24,157 bases of DNA from Chloroflexota bacterium (GTDB lineage: Bacteria > Chloroflexota > Anaerolineae > Aggregatilineales > UBA3940): assembly GCA_011051745.1 (NCBI GenBank), contig DRKO01000318.1, forward strand, positions 1 to 24,157. The letters run 5' to 3'. Within the stretch, counting starts at the first letter, position 1; each line of letters starts with the position of its first letter. The notes under the pieces were generated by a model. It did not search any database, was not told the DNA's origin, and saw only the letters and a program-made list of their open reading frames with translations. Of the stretch, positions 15,012-21,941 are shown piece after piece. Both the position numbers and the translations under genes were made by a program.

Positions 15012-16043
15012 TCACTCCCCGCTGGCCTTCTCCTCTTCCCCCTCCCGGATGATGCGGAGCACCTCGTGGGCGGCCTGATCATCAGTCACCAGGCAGCTCA
15101 GGTAGCCACCCCGCAACGCACCCACGATCGCCGGCGCTTTATGGATGCCCGCCGCCACCCCGATCACGCACTCGATGGAGCGCAGCCGCTCCAGGGAAAG
15201 GCCAATGGTACGTTCGTGGAGGGAGAGCGGCAGGATGTTGCCCTCGATGTCGTAAAAGGTGGTCAGGATATCGCCCACGCCCCCCATGGCGGTGATCTCG
15301 GCCAGTTCCTCCTCTGTCAGATAGCCGGTCTGCAACAGGCTGCACAGGGGCGGGAAGACCGTCCCGATCCCGACCAGCGCGATATCGGCCTGACGGGCGA
15401 TCTCCAGACATTCGGTGATGGCGCGATCCTTCAGAAGCGCGTCTCGGGTGGCCCGGCTGTCCACCACCAGCGGCGCGGGCAGATAGATGTAATGCCCGCC
15501 CAGCATGTGAGCCAGCCAGCGGGCCAGATCGGGGCCGTCGAGCAGGGGGTTAGAGGGTGCCGCGCTGCCGGTCAGTTGCACCACGCGGACGCCCATCCGC
15601 CGCGCCGCCTGAAAGGCCCGCACCACCTGATAAACGCCCGTGTTCCAGGAGATGCCAAGCGTCATGCCATCCCCCAGCCGGTCTTCCAGCAGGCGGGCGG
15701 CGGCGCGACCCAGTGCCTCGACCACCTGAGGGTATCCCCGCGCTCCGGCTCGCACCACCTGAACGTCGTGCAGGCCGAAGGTGTGCTTCAGCCGGGCTCC
15801 CAGGTCACCGGTGCTGCCCCCCGGCCAGTGAATGGTGATATCCACAATCCCCAGCTCGCGGGCTTCGCTGAGCAGGCGTGAAACGCTGGAGCGGGAAATA
15901 CCGAGCCGCGAGGCGATCTCGGCCTGGATCAGATTATCCTCGTAATACAACGAGGCGACCTCGGCCAGGAGCTGATGACGCTCTCTATCCAGGTCTTCGC
16001 CAGCAGGTTGCACATCTGGGATGGAAGGGTCGCTCTCCCGCAA
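15012..16043 (-). CDS. SorC-family transcriptional regulator of the glycerol/Dha operon
   Basis: 343 aa. The N-terminal helix-turn-helix (about 25-65) has IQAEIASRLGISRSSVSRLL (39-58). The C-terminal sugar-phosphate-binding domain (about 85-335) has the SorC-type features LGISWNTGVYQVV, VRVVQLTGSAAPSNP, PAPLVVDS, IALVGIGTV and GVAAGIHKAPAIVGALRGG. SorC regulators bind phosphorylated sugars and control the operon they lie in. As the last gene of this operon it probably senses dihydroxyacetone phosphate or glycerol 3-phosphate; the ligand is inference. The start is TTG at 16043; no nearer ATG exists, and GAGGAGGAGGAG, which encodes the Glu tail of the preceding HPr, serves as its ribosome binding site. 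It begins 5 nt after the HPr stop. Confidence 0.92.
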   Translation of the reverse strand: MRESDPSIPDVQPAGEDLDRERHQLLAEVASLYYEDNLIQAEIASRLGISRSSVSRLLSEARELGIVDITIHWPGGSTGDLGARLKHTFGLHDVQVVRAGARGYPQVVEALGRAAARLLEDRLGDGMTLGISWNTGVYQVVRAFQAARRMGVRVVQLTGSAAPSNPLLDGPDLARWLAHMLGGHYIYLPAPLVVDSRATRDALLKDRAITECLEIARQADIALVGIGTVFPPLCSLLQTGYLTEEELAEITAMGGVGDILTTFYDIEGNILPLSLHERTIGLSLERLRSIECVIGVAAGIHKAPAIVGALRGGYLSCLVTDDQAAHEVLRIIREGEEEKASGE

Positions 16044-16048
16044 GGCGT

Positions 16049-16381
16049 CTACTGCTCCTCCTCCTCAGCCGGGCTATCCACCTCGAAGTTGCTTTCAATG
16101 AGACGTCGGAGAGCTTCGAGGGCTTCCTCGGCGTCCTCACCTTCAGCCCGGATGGCGATCCGGTGTCCCTGATTTACGCCCAGCATCATTACTTCAAGGG
16201 CGCTCTTTGCATTCTTGAAAGGGGTATCGCGGCTGACGTTGCGAACCTCGATGGTTGCCTCAAAGGCCGCCGCGGTCTGTACGAAAAGTGCGGCTGGTCG
16301 CAGGTGCAACCCTGCTTCGTGTGTGACTTCGAGCTCTATTTCCGCCACAGGCTGCCTCACAGTGACTATAACGCCATTCAC
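16049..16381 (-). CDS. HPr-type phosphocarrier protein
   Basis: 110 aa. The HPr fold is recognisable: the phosphorylation-site loop EAGLHLRPAALFVQTA (22-37) with active His26, and the regulatory-Ser region KNAKSALEVMMLG (56-68) with Ser60. It has an N-terminal extension of about 11 residues and an acidic tail (SPAEEEEQ). HPr carries phosphate from PEP and enzyme I to PTS proteins. Next to dhaM it most likely supplies EIIA-Dha. In E. coli DhaM the EIIA, HPr and EI-like domains are fused; here the HPr is a separate gene and no enzyme I is in the window. The start is GTG 16381, with only a weak ribosome binding site, 18 nt after dhaM. S60 makes control by HPr kinase possible, though that kinase is not seen. 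Confidence 0.92.
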   Translation of the reverse strand: MNGVIVTVRQPVAEIELEVTHEAGLHLRPAALFVQTAAAFEATIEVRNVSRDTPFKNAKSALEVMMLGVNQGHRIAIRAEGEDAEEALEALRRLIESNFEVDSPAEEEEQ

Positions 16382-16399
16382 GCCCGGCTGGCAACCCCC

Positions 16400-16795
16400 T
16401 CATGGGAGTTTGCGCATCGTGCTGGCCGCCTCGGCGGCGGCGTTCACCTTCGCCAGGTCGTTCCCGATGGAGGCCTCAACCGCAGCGACGATAGCACCCT
16501 CTACAAGCGGGGCCTCGCTGAGCACCACTTTGTTCTGCTTATCCTCCGGGAGCATCTCGATCGCCATCTGCGCACTCATGACGGCGCTACCCAGGTCCAG
16601 CAGGACCAGCACCCCGTCATCGCTGTACGCTTCCAGCAGCGCGTTATAGATGCGCTCGGCATTTGTGCCGATGGTCTGGTCGTCCACGCCTCCCGCAGCA
16701 ACCACCTTCACACGCTTCTGGGACATCTGGTCGGCCAGGTCTTTGACTCCTTCTGCCACCTTGGGACTATGCGAGACGATAACGATTCCGATCAT
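16400..16795 (-). CDS. dhaM: DhaM, EIIA-Dha phosphotransferase subunit of dihydroxyacetone kinase
   Basis: 131 aa, matching the single-domain EIIA-Dha (mannose-type EIIA fold). The N-terminus MIGIVIVSHSPKVAEGV places the active His at position 9, as in the DhaM family (IVIVSHS). Later motifs are VAAGGVDDQTIGTNAERI and DDGVLVLLDLGSAVMSAQMA, the family core. It takes phosphate from HPr and rephosphorylates ADP bound to DhaL. The start is ATG 16795 with GGAAGGA just upstream; the open frame runs further upstream inside the methyltransferase gene and is not used. The first 29 nt overlap the end of the methyltransferase gene, which suggests translational coupling. It lies far from dhaK-dhaL in the same operon, separated by glpK, glpA and the sdh-like genes. 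Confidence 0.94.
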   Translation of the reverse strand: MIGIVIVSHSPKVAEGVKDLADQMSQKRVKVVAAGGVDDQTIGTNAERIYNALLEAYSDDGVLVLLDLGSAVMSAQMAIEMLPEDKQNKVVLSEAPLVEGAIVAAVEASIGNDLAKVNAAAEAASTMRKLP

Positions 16796-17423
16796 AACTT
16801 CCTTCCGGGTGTAATGTATCAGTGGCCAGATAGCTTTCACGGGGAGGGGCAGGCATACAGGCCGGGCAGCCCTCCACGTTGTTGTACGAATTGATGACCT
16901 CCGGCGTGAGATCGTCCGGATCACCGGGGATAAAGCCCACCTGCCCGCAGCGTACACAGGCATACCAGCCGATCCGCCCCTCACGGAAAGGCCGGGCCGG
17001 GGCAAGCGGGATTTCCTCCACGCCCATACGCCAGCGAGCGTTGGTGATCAGGCGGGGGCAGCCTGCTTCCCGCAGCCTGCGCACGTAGAGCGCGTAATCG
17101 GCACAATGGCGCATCAGGAGGACGGCAGCATCCAGACCGGAGGGGAAAGGCCACTGCCGGGCGTCGGCAATGACAATGGAAAGCCGGGCCGGGGGGAGCC
17201 CCCTCTTGAGTCCCTGCCACACCACATCGGGTTGCCGCTCCACAGCATATACACGACATCCCATTGCGGCCACCCGCCGTGCGAAGCGCAGGTCTCCTGC
17301 CCCGATGTCTAACACCACCCAGCCCGGCTGAATGTAGGCCAGGGCGGCGCGGTAAGTCGCTTCATCATAGGGAGCCCACAGAGCCCCCCAGTCTTCCACC
17401 GGGGGACGCCCCCCGCCAGACAT
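16767..17423 (-). CDS. Zinc-ribbon SAM-dependent methyltransferase inside the glycerol operon
   Basis: 218 aa, cytosolic. A small class I methyltransferase core (about 28-130) has motif I WVVLDIGAGDLRFAR (35-49), an acidic residue after strand 2 (AVERQ, E62) and the strand-4 region IVIADARQWPF. The C-terminal part (about 150-195) holds two Cys pairs, CVRC (C156, C159) and CPAC (C186, C189), which should bind zinc. The substrate is unknown. The protein is encoded 12 nt after sdhD and overlaps dhaM by 29 nt, so it is clearly part of the operon although no methylation step is known in glycerol use. AGGAGGA lies 6 nt before the ATG. It may modify or insert something in the neighbouring redox complex, but that is speculation. 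Confidence 0.82.
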   Translation of the reverse strand: MSGGGRPPVEDWGALWAPYDEATYRAALAYIQPGWVVLDIGAGDLRFARRVAAMGCRVYAVERQPDVVWQGLKRGLPPARLSIVIADARQWPFPSGLDAAVLLMRHCADYALYVRRLREAGCPRLITNARWRMGVEEIPLAPARPFREGRIGWYACVRCGQVGFIPGDPDDLTPEVINSYNNVEGCPACMPAPPRESYLATDTLHPEGSYDRNRYRLA

Positions 17424-17435
17424 ACCACGTCCTCC

Positions 17436-17798
17436 TCAGGCCTGACCGATCAGGTACAGCGACAGCCATACCCCGTATCCGATTGTCAACAGCCCGATCA
17501 CTACCAGAATCTGTGTAACCCGGCGCTCCTGAGCCTCGCTGAGGCCCAGATCGAACAGCACCGATCGCACACCCAGCAGAGCGTGATAGGTCACGACGAC
17601 CAGAAAGAGTATCTCAAGAGTGAAGATCACAGGGTCGCTGACATACGCCAGCACATCCTGATACGTCCGCAGCCCGCCCTCCACGATGAAGTGCTGGGCG
17701 ATCATATGCAGGCCAACCAGAACGATCAGCAGCAGGCCGGAAATAACCTGCGTGATCCAGCTCCAGCCTCCCCGGCGTTCATATTCAGACCGCATCAT
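17436..17798 (-). CDS. SdhD-like cytochrome b membrane anchor
   Basis: 120 aa with three predicted membrane helices (about 14-36, 57-81, 93-117). It has the pattern of the small anchor subunits of succinate:quinone reductases: GLHMIAQHF (H31, H36) in helix 1 and TYHALLGVRSVLFD (H72) in helix 2, the usual heme b ligand region. It likely binds quinone and heme with the SdhC-like partner. It starts 15 nt after that gene and the methyltransferase follows after 12 nt. In this operon there is no sdhA, so it is probably an anchor for the GlpA-type flavoprotein and not for succinate dehydrogenase. Assigning C and D is by order and similarity only. Confidence 0.85.
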   Translation of the reverse strand: MMRSEYERRGGWSWITQVISGLLLIVLVGLHMIAQHFIVEGGLRTYQDVLAYVSDPVIFTLEILFLVVVTYHALLGVRSVLFDLGLSEAQERRVTQILVVIGLLTIGYGVWLSLYLIGQA

Positions 17799-17813
17799 AC
17801 CGGCTCCTTATGC

Positions 17814-18245
17814 TCAGGCGCTGAAGAACAGCAGAGCCCCGGCGACCAGCCCCAGCACCGCGATCACGGCCACCGCGATGAAAAGCGGGCGATGCCAGCG
17901 CACCAGAAGCCCCGTCCCGATCAACGCCACGCGCAGGCCATTCAGGCCGTGCCCCAGAATGCCCGCCAGCAGAACCACGTCGAGCAGGAGGAAGAGGGGG
18001 CTTTTTGCCAGCGTGATGAAGGCATCCCAGCCCTCCTGCCCGCGAGTCAGCAGGCTGAGCACGGCCAGATGGAGAAACAGGTACAGCACCAGCCCCAGCC
18101 CGGCCACACGGTTCAGAACAAATCCCCATGTGCCCAGGCCGCGCTTCCAGGGAGCAAACCAGCGGCTCACCTGCGAGCCGGGGCGGCGCACTTTGTGGCC
18201 GGGGTAGGTCTTGCTCTCCTCCAGGTACTCCTCAGTGGAAGACAT
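17814..18245 (-). CDS. SdhC-like cytochrome b membrane anchor
   Basis: 143 aa. A soluble N-terminus of about 38 residues leads into three predicted membrane helices (about 41-65, 82-106, 118-141). Helix 1 carries LNRVAGLGLVLYLFLHL (R46, H59), matching the 'HR.tG...Y...H' pattern of SdhC. Helix 2 carries GHGLNGLRVAL (H99), the classic SdhC heme-ligand signature. One His per helix here plus those of the neighbour suggests a two-subunit, possibly diheme (type A) anchor. The ribosome binding site is AGGAG, 10 nt before ATG 18245. It is separated from sdhB by a 101-nt gap that holds two hairpins, the largest internal gap in this part of the operon. Confidence 0.87.
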   Translation of the reverse strand: MSSTEEYLEESKTYPGHKVRRPGSQVSRWFAPWKRGLGTWGFVLNRVAGLGLVLYLFLHLAVLSLLTRGQEGWDAFITLAKSPLFLLLDVVLLAGILGHGLNGLRVALIGTGLLVRWHRPLFIAVAVIAVLGLVAGALLFFSA

Positions 18246-18264
18246 AACGCCTTAACTCCTGTGA

Positions 18265-18281
18265 ATCTTTCTGACAAAGAT
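18265..18281 (-). repeat. Small hairpin upstream of the sdhC-like gene
   Basis: ATCTTT and AAAGAT form a perfect 6-bp stem with a 5-nt loop, about 5 nt upstream of the ribosome binding site of the sdhC-like gene. It could tune translation initiation. Confidence 0.4.
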
Positions 18282-18289
18282 GCCGGGAT

Positions 18290-18332
18290 GGGAACCCGCA
18301 CAGGTGCGCAGCCTTTCGGCTGGCGGGTCCCC
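18290..18332 (-). other. Structured RNA element between sdhB- and sdhC-like genes
   Basis: On the transcript strand GGGGACCCGC (18332-18323) can pair with GCGGGUUCCC (18299-18290), 10 bp with one G-U. Nested inside is CAGCC-GAAA-GGCUG (18322-18309), a hairpin with a GNRA tetraloop. No T-run follows, so it is not a terminator. An alternative small CGCA/UGCG stem could form at 18308-18297. The segment CGGG-UUCCCAU-CCCG looks like a T-arm, but no acceptor or anticodon arm can be built. It may be a processing or stability element. Confidence 0.45.
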
Positions 18333-18346
18333 GACCTCTCACCCTA

Positions 18347-19060
18347 TCAGCCCTTCGCGCCGACCAGACGGCGCAGCCGCTCAAACGTCATACGGCGGCG
18401 CAGCGCCATGATCCGGCCCGCCGGGTCCACGTTGGAGGGGCAGACCTCCGAGCACTCAAAAGCGGCGTGGCAACGCCACAGGCCGTGCTCGTTGTCCACC
18501 GCAGCCAGCACTTCGTCAGACAGGCGACCTTCAGAGACTTCGATCACCCGCTCGGCAGCCGCCAGGGCCGCCGGGCCGAGGTATTTACTATCGGTGGCAA
18601 CCACCGGACAGGCGGAGAGGCACAACCCGCACTCAATGCAGTTCTCAAAGGCGGTGTACTCATCCGGCTCCTGACCGGGCAGCGGTCCGGTCGGGCCGAC
18701 GATGGGCATACCGATCAACTGCATTCGCTCGAAGAAGGGGGCCATATCCACCACCAGGTCGGCCACGACCGGGAAGTTCCGCAGTGGCTCAACCTCCAGG
18801 GTTCCGCCGTCGGTTGTCGCATCCTGGATCAGCTTAATGCAGGGCAGCACCTCCACGCCGTTGACCACCAGCCCGCACGAGCCGCACGAGGCGTGATGGC
18901 AGGCGTGGCGGAAAACGAGCGTGCGATCCTGCTTCGCCCAGATCAGTTCGATCCCGTCCAGAACGGTGCGCTCAGGTTCGATCTCGACCTGAAACGTATC
19001 CACTCGCGACCCCTGATCCGGGTGGTAGCGCTTGATCTTGTAAGTAATTTGCCAGCTCAT
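18347..19060 (-). CDS. SdhB/FrdB-like iron-sulfur subunit
   Basis: 237 aa, a normal SdhB length. An N-terminal plant-ferredoxin-like domain has [2Fe-2S] ligands C54, C59, C62 and C74 (CHHASCGSCGLVVNG). The C-terminal ferredoxin-like domain has CIECGLCLSACP (C141, C144, C147, C151) and CHAAFECSEVCPSNVDP (C197, C203, C207). By analogy with SdhB these bind a [4Fe-4S] (C141, C144, C147, C207) and a [3Fe-4S] (C151, C197, C203). All cluster ligands are present. The residues between the first two Cys (HHAS) differ from the usual SdhB 'REGI', the part that faces the flavoprotein. It starts 18 nt after the GlpA-type gene and should pass its electrons to the membrane anchors. Confidence 0.92.
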   Translation of the reverse strand: MSWQITYKIKRYHPDQGSRVDTFQVEIEPERTVLDGIELIWAKQDRTLVFRHACHHASCGSCGLVVNGVEVLPCIKLIQDATTDGGTLEVEPLRNFPVVADLVVDMAPFFERMQLIGMPIVGPTGPLPGQEPDEYTAFENCIECGLCLSACPVVATDSKYLGPAALAAAERVIEVSEGRLSDEVLAAVDNEHGLWRCHAAFECSEVCPSNVDPAGRIMALRRRMTFERLRRLVGAKG

Positions 19061-19078
19061 GACACCCCCGGTCGCATC

Positions 19079-20254
19079 TCACAATGTGTAGAAAGCGCGG
19101 TATGAAAGCAAAACCGTATCGCGTGTGGTGCAGGGTATCTCCAGGCCGAACTTCTTGCAGACCACATCAACGGTCGTTTCAGCCATGGCCCGCGAGGTGG
19201 TGGTTTTGCCGCCGGAGATCGTGACGAACCCCTCCACCCCTTCGTCGGCGTGGTCGAAGCATTTAAAGGTACGGCTCAGTTCCCGCCCTTCCGCTTCTCC
19301 CCGGCTGCCGATCAACGGGCGGGCCACCGTGAAAATGCCGCGCGGCGAGACAGACTTCAAAACCGGCAGCATCTCCGCCCCGCGTTCGTACATGAGCCGA
19401 ACGTGATCTTCTGGAATCTCAATATAATCGGCGTCCTCGACCTTCCATGATGATGTCCCGATGATCGAGGTCTCGCGCTGCGGCACGACGATGTCGCCGT
19501 CAGAAGATTTGTTCAGCCGGTTGATCACGCGCTGGTTGTGGCGGCCCGTCATCGAGACCATCACGCCGGGCGTGGGGACAACCGGTACATCAATCCCCGC
19601 CATCTCCGCGATGGCCTCCGCCCAGGGGCCAGCCGCGTTAATAACCACATCCGCGTGGATGTCAAACTCTTTGTTCTCGATTCGATCCCAGACGTGCACC
19701 CCCGTGACGCGGCCACCTTCCATCAGCAGCCCCTTGACCTCGGTAAACGGGCGCACCACGGCCCCGTGTGACTTGGCCGTCGCCAGAAACGAGAGGCACA
19801 ACCGCATCGGCTCGAACACACCATCCGGGACCCAGACAGCGGCCTTGACTTCGGGGTTCAGGTTTGGCTCCAGCTTCAGAGCCTCGTCGGCGGTCAGCTC
19901 CTTATGAGGAATATTGCAGGCTTCGCACCCCTCCAGAAAGAGAGGCTTGTAATCCATGTCAGAGTCGGTGATCGCAACAAAAAGCCCGCCGTTCAACTCC
20001 AGAGCGTCGGGCATGATCTTTCGCAAGATCATGTTCTCTTCGATACATTCGATCGCCGACTCCTGATCTTTGACGCAGTAACGCCCGCCGCTGTGTAACA
20101 GGCAGTGGTTGCGCCCTGTCGTCCCTGAAGCGATCTCGCCTCGCTCTACAACGGTCACGGCGAAGCCGCGCAGCGTCAGGTCGTGGGCCACCGCCGAGCC
20201 CGTCGAACCGGCTCCGATCACGATCGCTGAGTAATTATGCGATGGTGTACTCAT
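19079..20254 (-). CDS. glpA: GlpA-type FAD glycerol-3-phosphate dehydrogenase, short form
   Basis: 391 aa from ATG 20254 (GGAG 11 nt upstream). A GTG start 48 nt upstream is possible but lies in a hairpin. The protein follows E. coli GlpA, not GlpD, along its length: AIVIGAGSTGSAVAHD (10-25, FAD dinucleotide motif), VERGEIASGTTGRNH, LLHSGGRY, the INRLNKSSDGDIVVP and SIIGTSSW segments, ISGGKTTTSRAMAE near the end and the closing PCTTRD. It should oxidise sn-glycerol 3-phosphate to dihydroxyacetone phosphate, reducing FAD. It is about 150 residues shorter than E. coli GlpA, lacking the C-terminal BFD-like iron-sulfur domain. GlpB and GlpC are absent; sdhB-, sdhC- and sdhD-like genes follow directly. 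Confidence 0.9.
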   Translation of the reverse strand: MSTPSHNYSAIVIGAGSTGSAVAHDLTLRGFAVTVVERGEIASGTTGRNHCLLHSGGRYCVKDQESAIECIEENMILRKIMPDALELNGGLFVAITDSDMDYKPLFLEGCEACNIPHKELTADEALKLEPNLNPEVKAAVWVPDGVFEPMRLCLSFLATAKSHGAVVRPFTEVKGLLMEGGRVTGVHVWDRIENKEFDIHADVVINAAGPWAEAIAEMAGIDVPVVPTPGVMVSMTGRHNQRVINRLNKSSDGDIVVPQRETSIIGTSSWKVEDADYIEIPEDHVRLMYERGAEMLPVLKSVSPRGIFTVARPLIGSRGEAEGRELSRTFKCFDHADEGVEGFVTISGGKTTTSRAMAETTVDVVCKKFGLEIPCTTRDTVLLSYRAFYTL

Positions 20255-20280
20255 CACAAAATAGACTCCATTCCTAAACA

Positions 20281-20325
20281 GGGAGACGCCGGGCAGGGAC
20301 ACGCAGGACCCGGCCCGGCGATCCC
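20281..20325 (-). repeat. Strong hairpin between glpK and the GlpA-type gene
   Basis: CGCCGGGC (20287-20294) and GCCCGGCG (20313-20320) pair perfectly with an 18-nt loop; flanking GGGA/TCCC extends the stem across a small internal loop. There is no T-run after it, so it is more likely a processing or stability element than a terminator. It lies 27 nt upstream of the GlpA-type start. Confidence 0.55.
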
Positions 20326-20346
20326 CGACGAACGAAGCAGAAAGAG

Positions 20347-21858
20347 TTACTCAACCCAGTCGAAGGTGCGCTCTACCGCCTTCAGCCAGCCCTTGTAAAG
20401 CTTCTCGCGCTCTTCTTCGCTCATCTTCGGCTCCCAGCGCTTGTCAACGCCCCAGTTCTGGCGGAGCTCTTCTTCAGTGCTCCAGAAGCCAACCGCCAGA
20501 CCGGCGGCGTAGGCCGCGCCGAGCGACGTGGTCTCGGCCACCTTCGGGCGCACAACGGGCACGCCCAGGATGTCCGCCTGGAACTGCATCAGCAGCTCGT
20601 TGTAGACCATGCCGCCGTCCACCTTCAGCGCGGTCAGCTCAACGCCGGAGTCTTTCTTCATGGCGTCCAGCACCTCGCGGGTCTGGTAGGCGGTCGCCTC
20701 CAGCGCGGCGCGGGCGATGTGGCCCTTGTTGATGTAGCGGGTCAGGCCGACGATCACGCCGCGGGCGTCGCTGCGCCAGTAGGGCGCGAACAGACCGGAG
20801 AAGGCCGGCACGAAGTAGATGCCGCCGTTGTCCTCAACGGTCTTCGCCAGCGCCTCGATATCGGCTGACTTCTCGATCAGCCCGAGGTTGTCACGCAGCC
20901 ACTGCACCAGCGCGCCGGTGATCGCGATCGAGCCTTCCAGCGCGTAGACGGCGTCCTGATCGCCGATCTTGTAGGCCAGCGTCGTCAGCAGGCCGCTCTT
21001 GGAGGGAACGGGCTTCGTGCCCGTGTTCAGGAGCATGAAGCAGCCCGTGCCGTAGGTGTTCTTGGCCTCGCCGGGGCTGTAGCAGGTCTGCCCGTAGAGG
21101 GCCGCCTGCTGGTCGCCCAGGTCGCCGCAAACGGGCACTGCGCCGCCTACCGGCCCGCTGGCCGGGGTCGAGCCGTAGATGTTCGGATCGCTGGAGGGGC
21201 GAATCTCGGGGAGCATCTGGCGCGGAATGCCGAGGATGCCGAGAATTTCGTCGTCCCAGTCCAGCGTCTCAAGGTTCATCAGCATGGTACGGCTGGCGTT
21301 CGACACGTCCGTGACGTGTGCGCCGCCGTCCGGGCCGCCGGTCAGGTTCCAGATCACCCAGGTGTCAATGTTCCCGAAGAGCGCGTCGCCCTTCTCGGCC
21401 GCCTCCCGAACCCCGTCCACATTCTCCAGAATCCACTTGATCTTGGGGCCGGAGAAGTAGGTCGCCAGGGGCAGACCGACCTTCGGACGGAAGCGATCCT
21501 GACCGCCGTCAGAGGCCAGTTCGTCGCAGATGTCCTTGGTGCGGGTGTCCTGCCAGACGATGGCGTTGTAGTAGGGCTTGCCGGTGTTCTTGTCCCACAC
21601 CACGGTGGTCTCGCGCTGATTGGTCACCCCGATGGCGACCAGGTCTTCCGCCTTGACACCGGCCTTCTCCATCGCACCCTTGATCACATCCTGGGTGCGA
21701 GCCCAGATTTCCAGCGGGTCGTGCTCGACCCAGCCCGGCTTGGGATAGATCTGCTCGTGCTCAAGCTGGTGAACTGAGACGACTTCCCCGCTGTGATTGA
21801 AGATCATGAAGCGGGTGCTGGTCGTCCCCTGGTCAACTGCTGCCGCATACTTAGCCAT
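20347..21858 (-). CDS. glpK: Glycerol kinase
   Basis: 503 aa, the full length of GlpK (E. coli about 502). FGGY-family kinase: the N-terminal phosphate-binding motif DQGTTSTR (9-16), TNQRETTVVWDKNTGKP (79-95), WQDTRT, the second-domain YGTGCFMLLNTG and the C-terminal family signature GALVQWLRDNLG ... VDGGMVYNELLMQFQADIL. It converts glycerol and ATP to sn-glycerol 3-phosphate in the cytosol, the substrate of the GlpA-type dehydrogenase encoded 92 nt downstream. AAAGGAG lies 8 nt before the ATG. In many bacteria GlpK is inhibited by fructose 1,6-bisphosphate or EIIA-Glc, or activated by HPr. The HPr in this operon makes the last possibility worth testing, but I cannot identify a phosphorylated His loop by eye. 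Confidence 0.98.
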   Translation of the reverse strand: MAKYAAAVDQGTTSTRFMIFNHSGEVVSVHQLEHEQIYPKPGWVEHDPLEIWARTQDVIKGAMEKAGVKAEDLVAIGVTNQRETTVVWDKNTGKPYYNAIVWQDTRTKDICDELASDGGQDRFRPKVGLPLATYFSGPKIKWILENVDGVREAAEKGDALFGNIDTWVIWNLTGGPDGGAHVTDVSNASRTMLMNLETLDWDDEILGILGIPRQMLPEIRPSSDPNIYGSTPASGPVGGAVPVCGDLGDQQAALYGQTCYSPGEAKNTYGTGCFMLLNTGTKPVPSKSGLLTTLAYKIGDQDAVYALEGSIAITGALVQWLRDNLGLIEKSADIEALAKTVEDNGGIYFVPAFSGLFAPYWRSDARGVIVGLTRYINKGHIARAALEATAYQTREVLDAMKKDSGVELTALKVDGGMVYNELLMQFQADILGVPVVRPKVAETTSLGAAYAAGLAVGFWSTEEELRQNWGVDKRWEPKMSEEEREKLYKGWLKAVERTFDWVE

Positions 21859-21925
21859 TATTCTTGCTCCTTTAGGTACTTAAAGGGGGCCAACTTGAGT
21901 CTGGCATCCCTCCGGTCCAACGGGC

Positions 21926-21938
21926 TAGAAGGCTGCTC
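21926..21938. repeat. Left copy of a 13-nt inverted repeat flanking dhaL
   Basis: TAGAAGGCTGCTC on the plus strand, 3 nt beyond the dhaL stop codon. It is the exact reverse complement of the copy at 22598-22610, so the two can pair in the mRNA and enclose dhaL. Confidence 0.55.
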
Positions 21939-21941
21939 GGC

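Noticed and set aside
18286..18302. A T-arm-like sequence suggesting a tRNA
   Set aside because: A 4-bp stem with a 7-nt UUCCCAU loop is present, but the conserved A of the T-loop is missing and no acceptor or anticodon arm can be built around it.
17583..18674. A 363-aa open frame on the plus strand
   Set aside because: It spans the sdh-like genes antisense and reads as low-complexity Gln/His/Arg-rich sequence without a family match.
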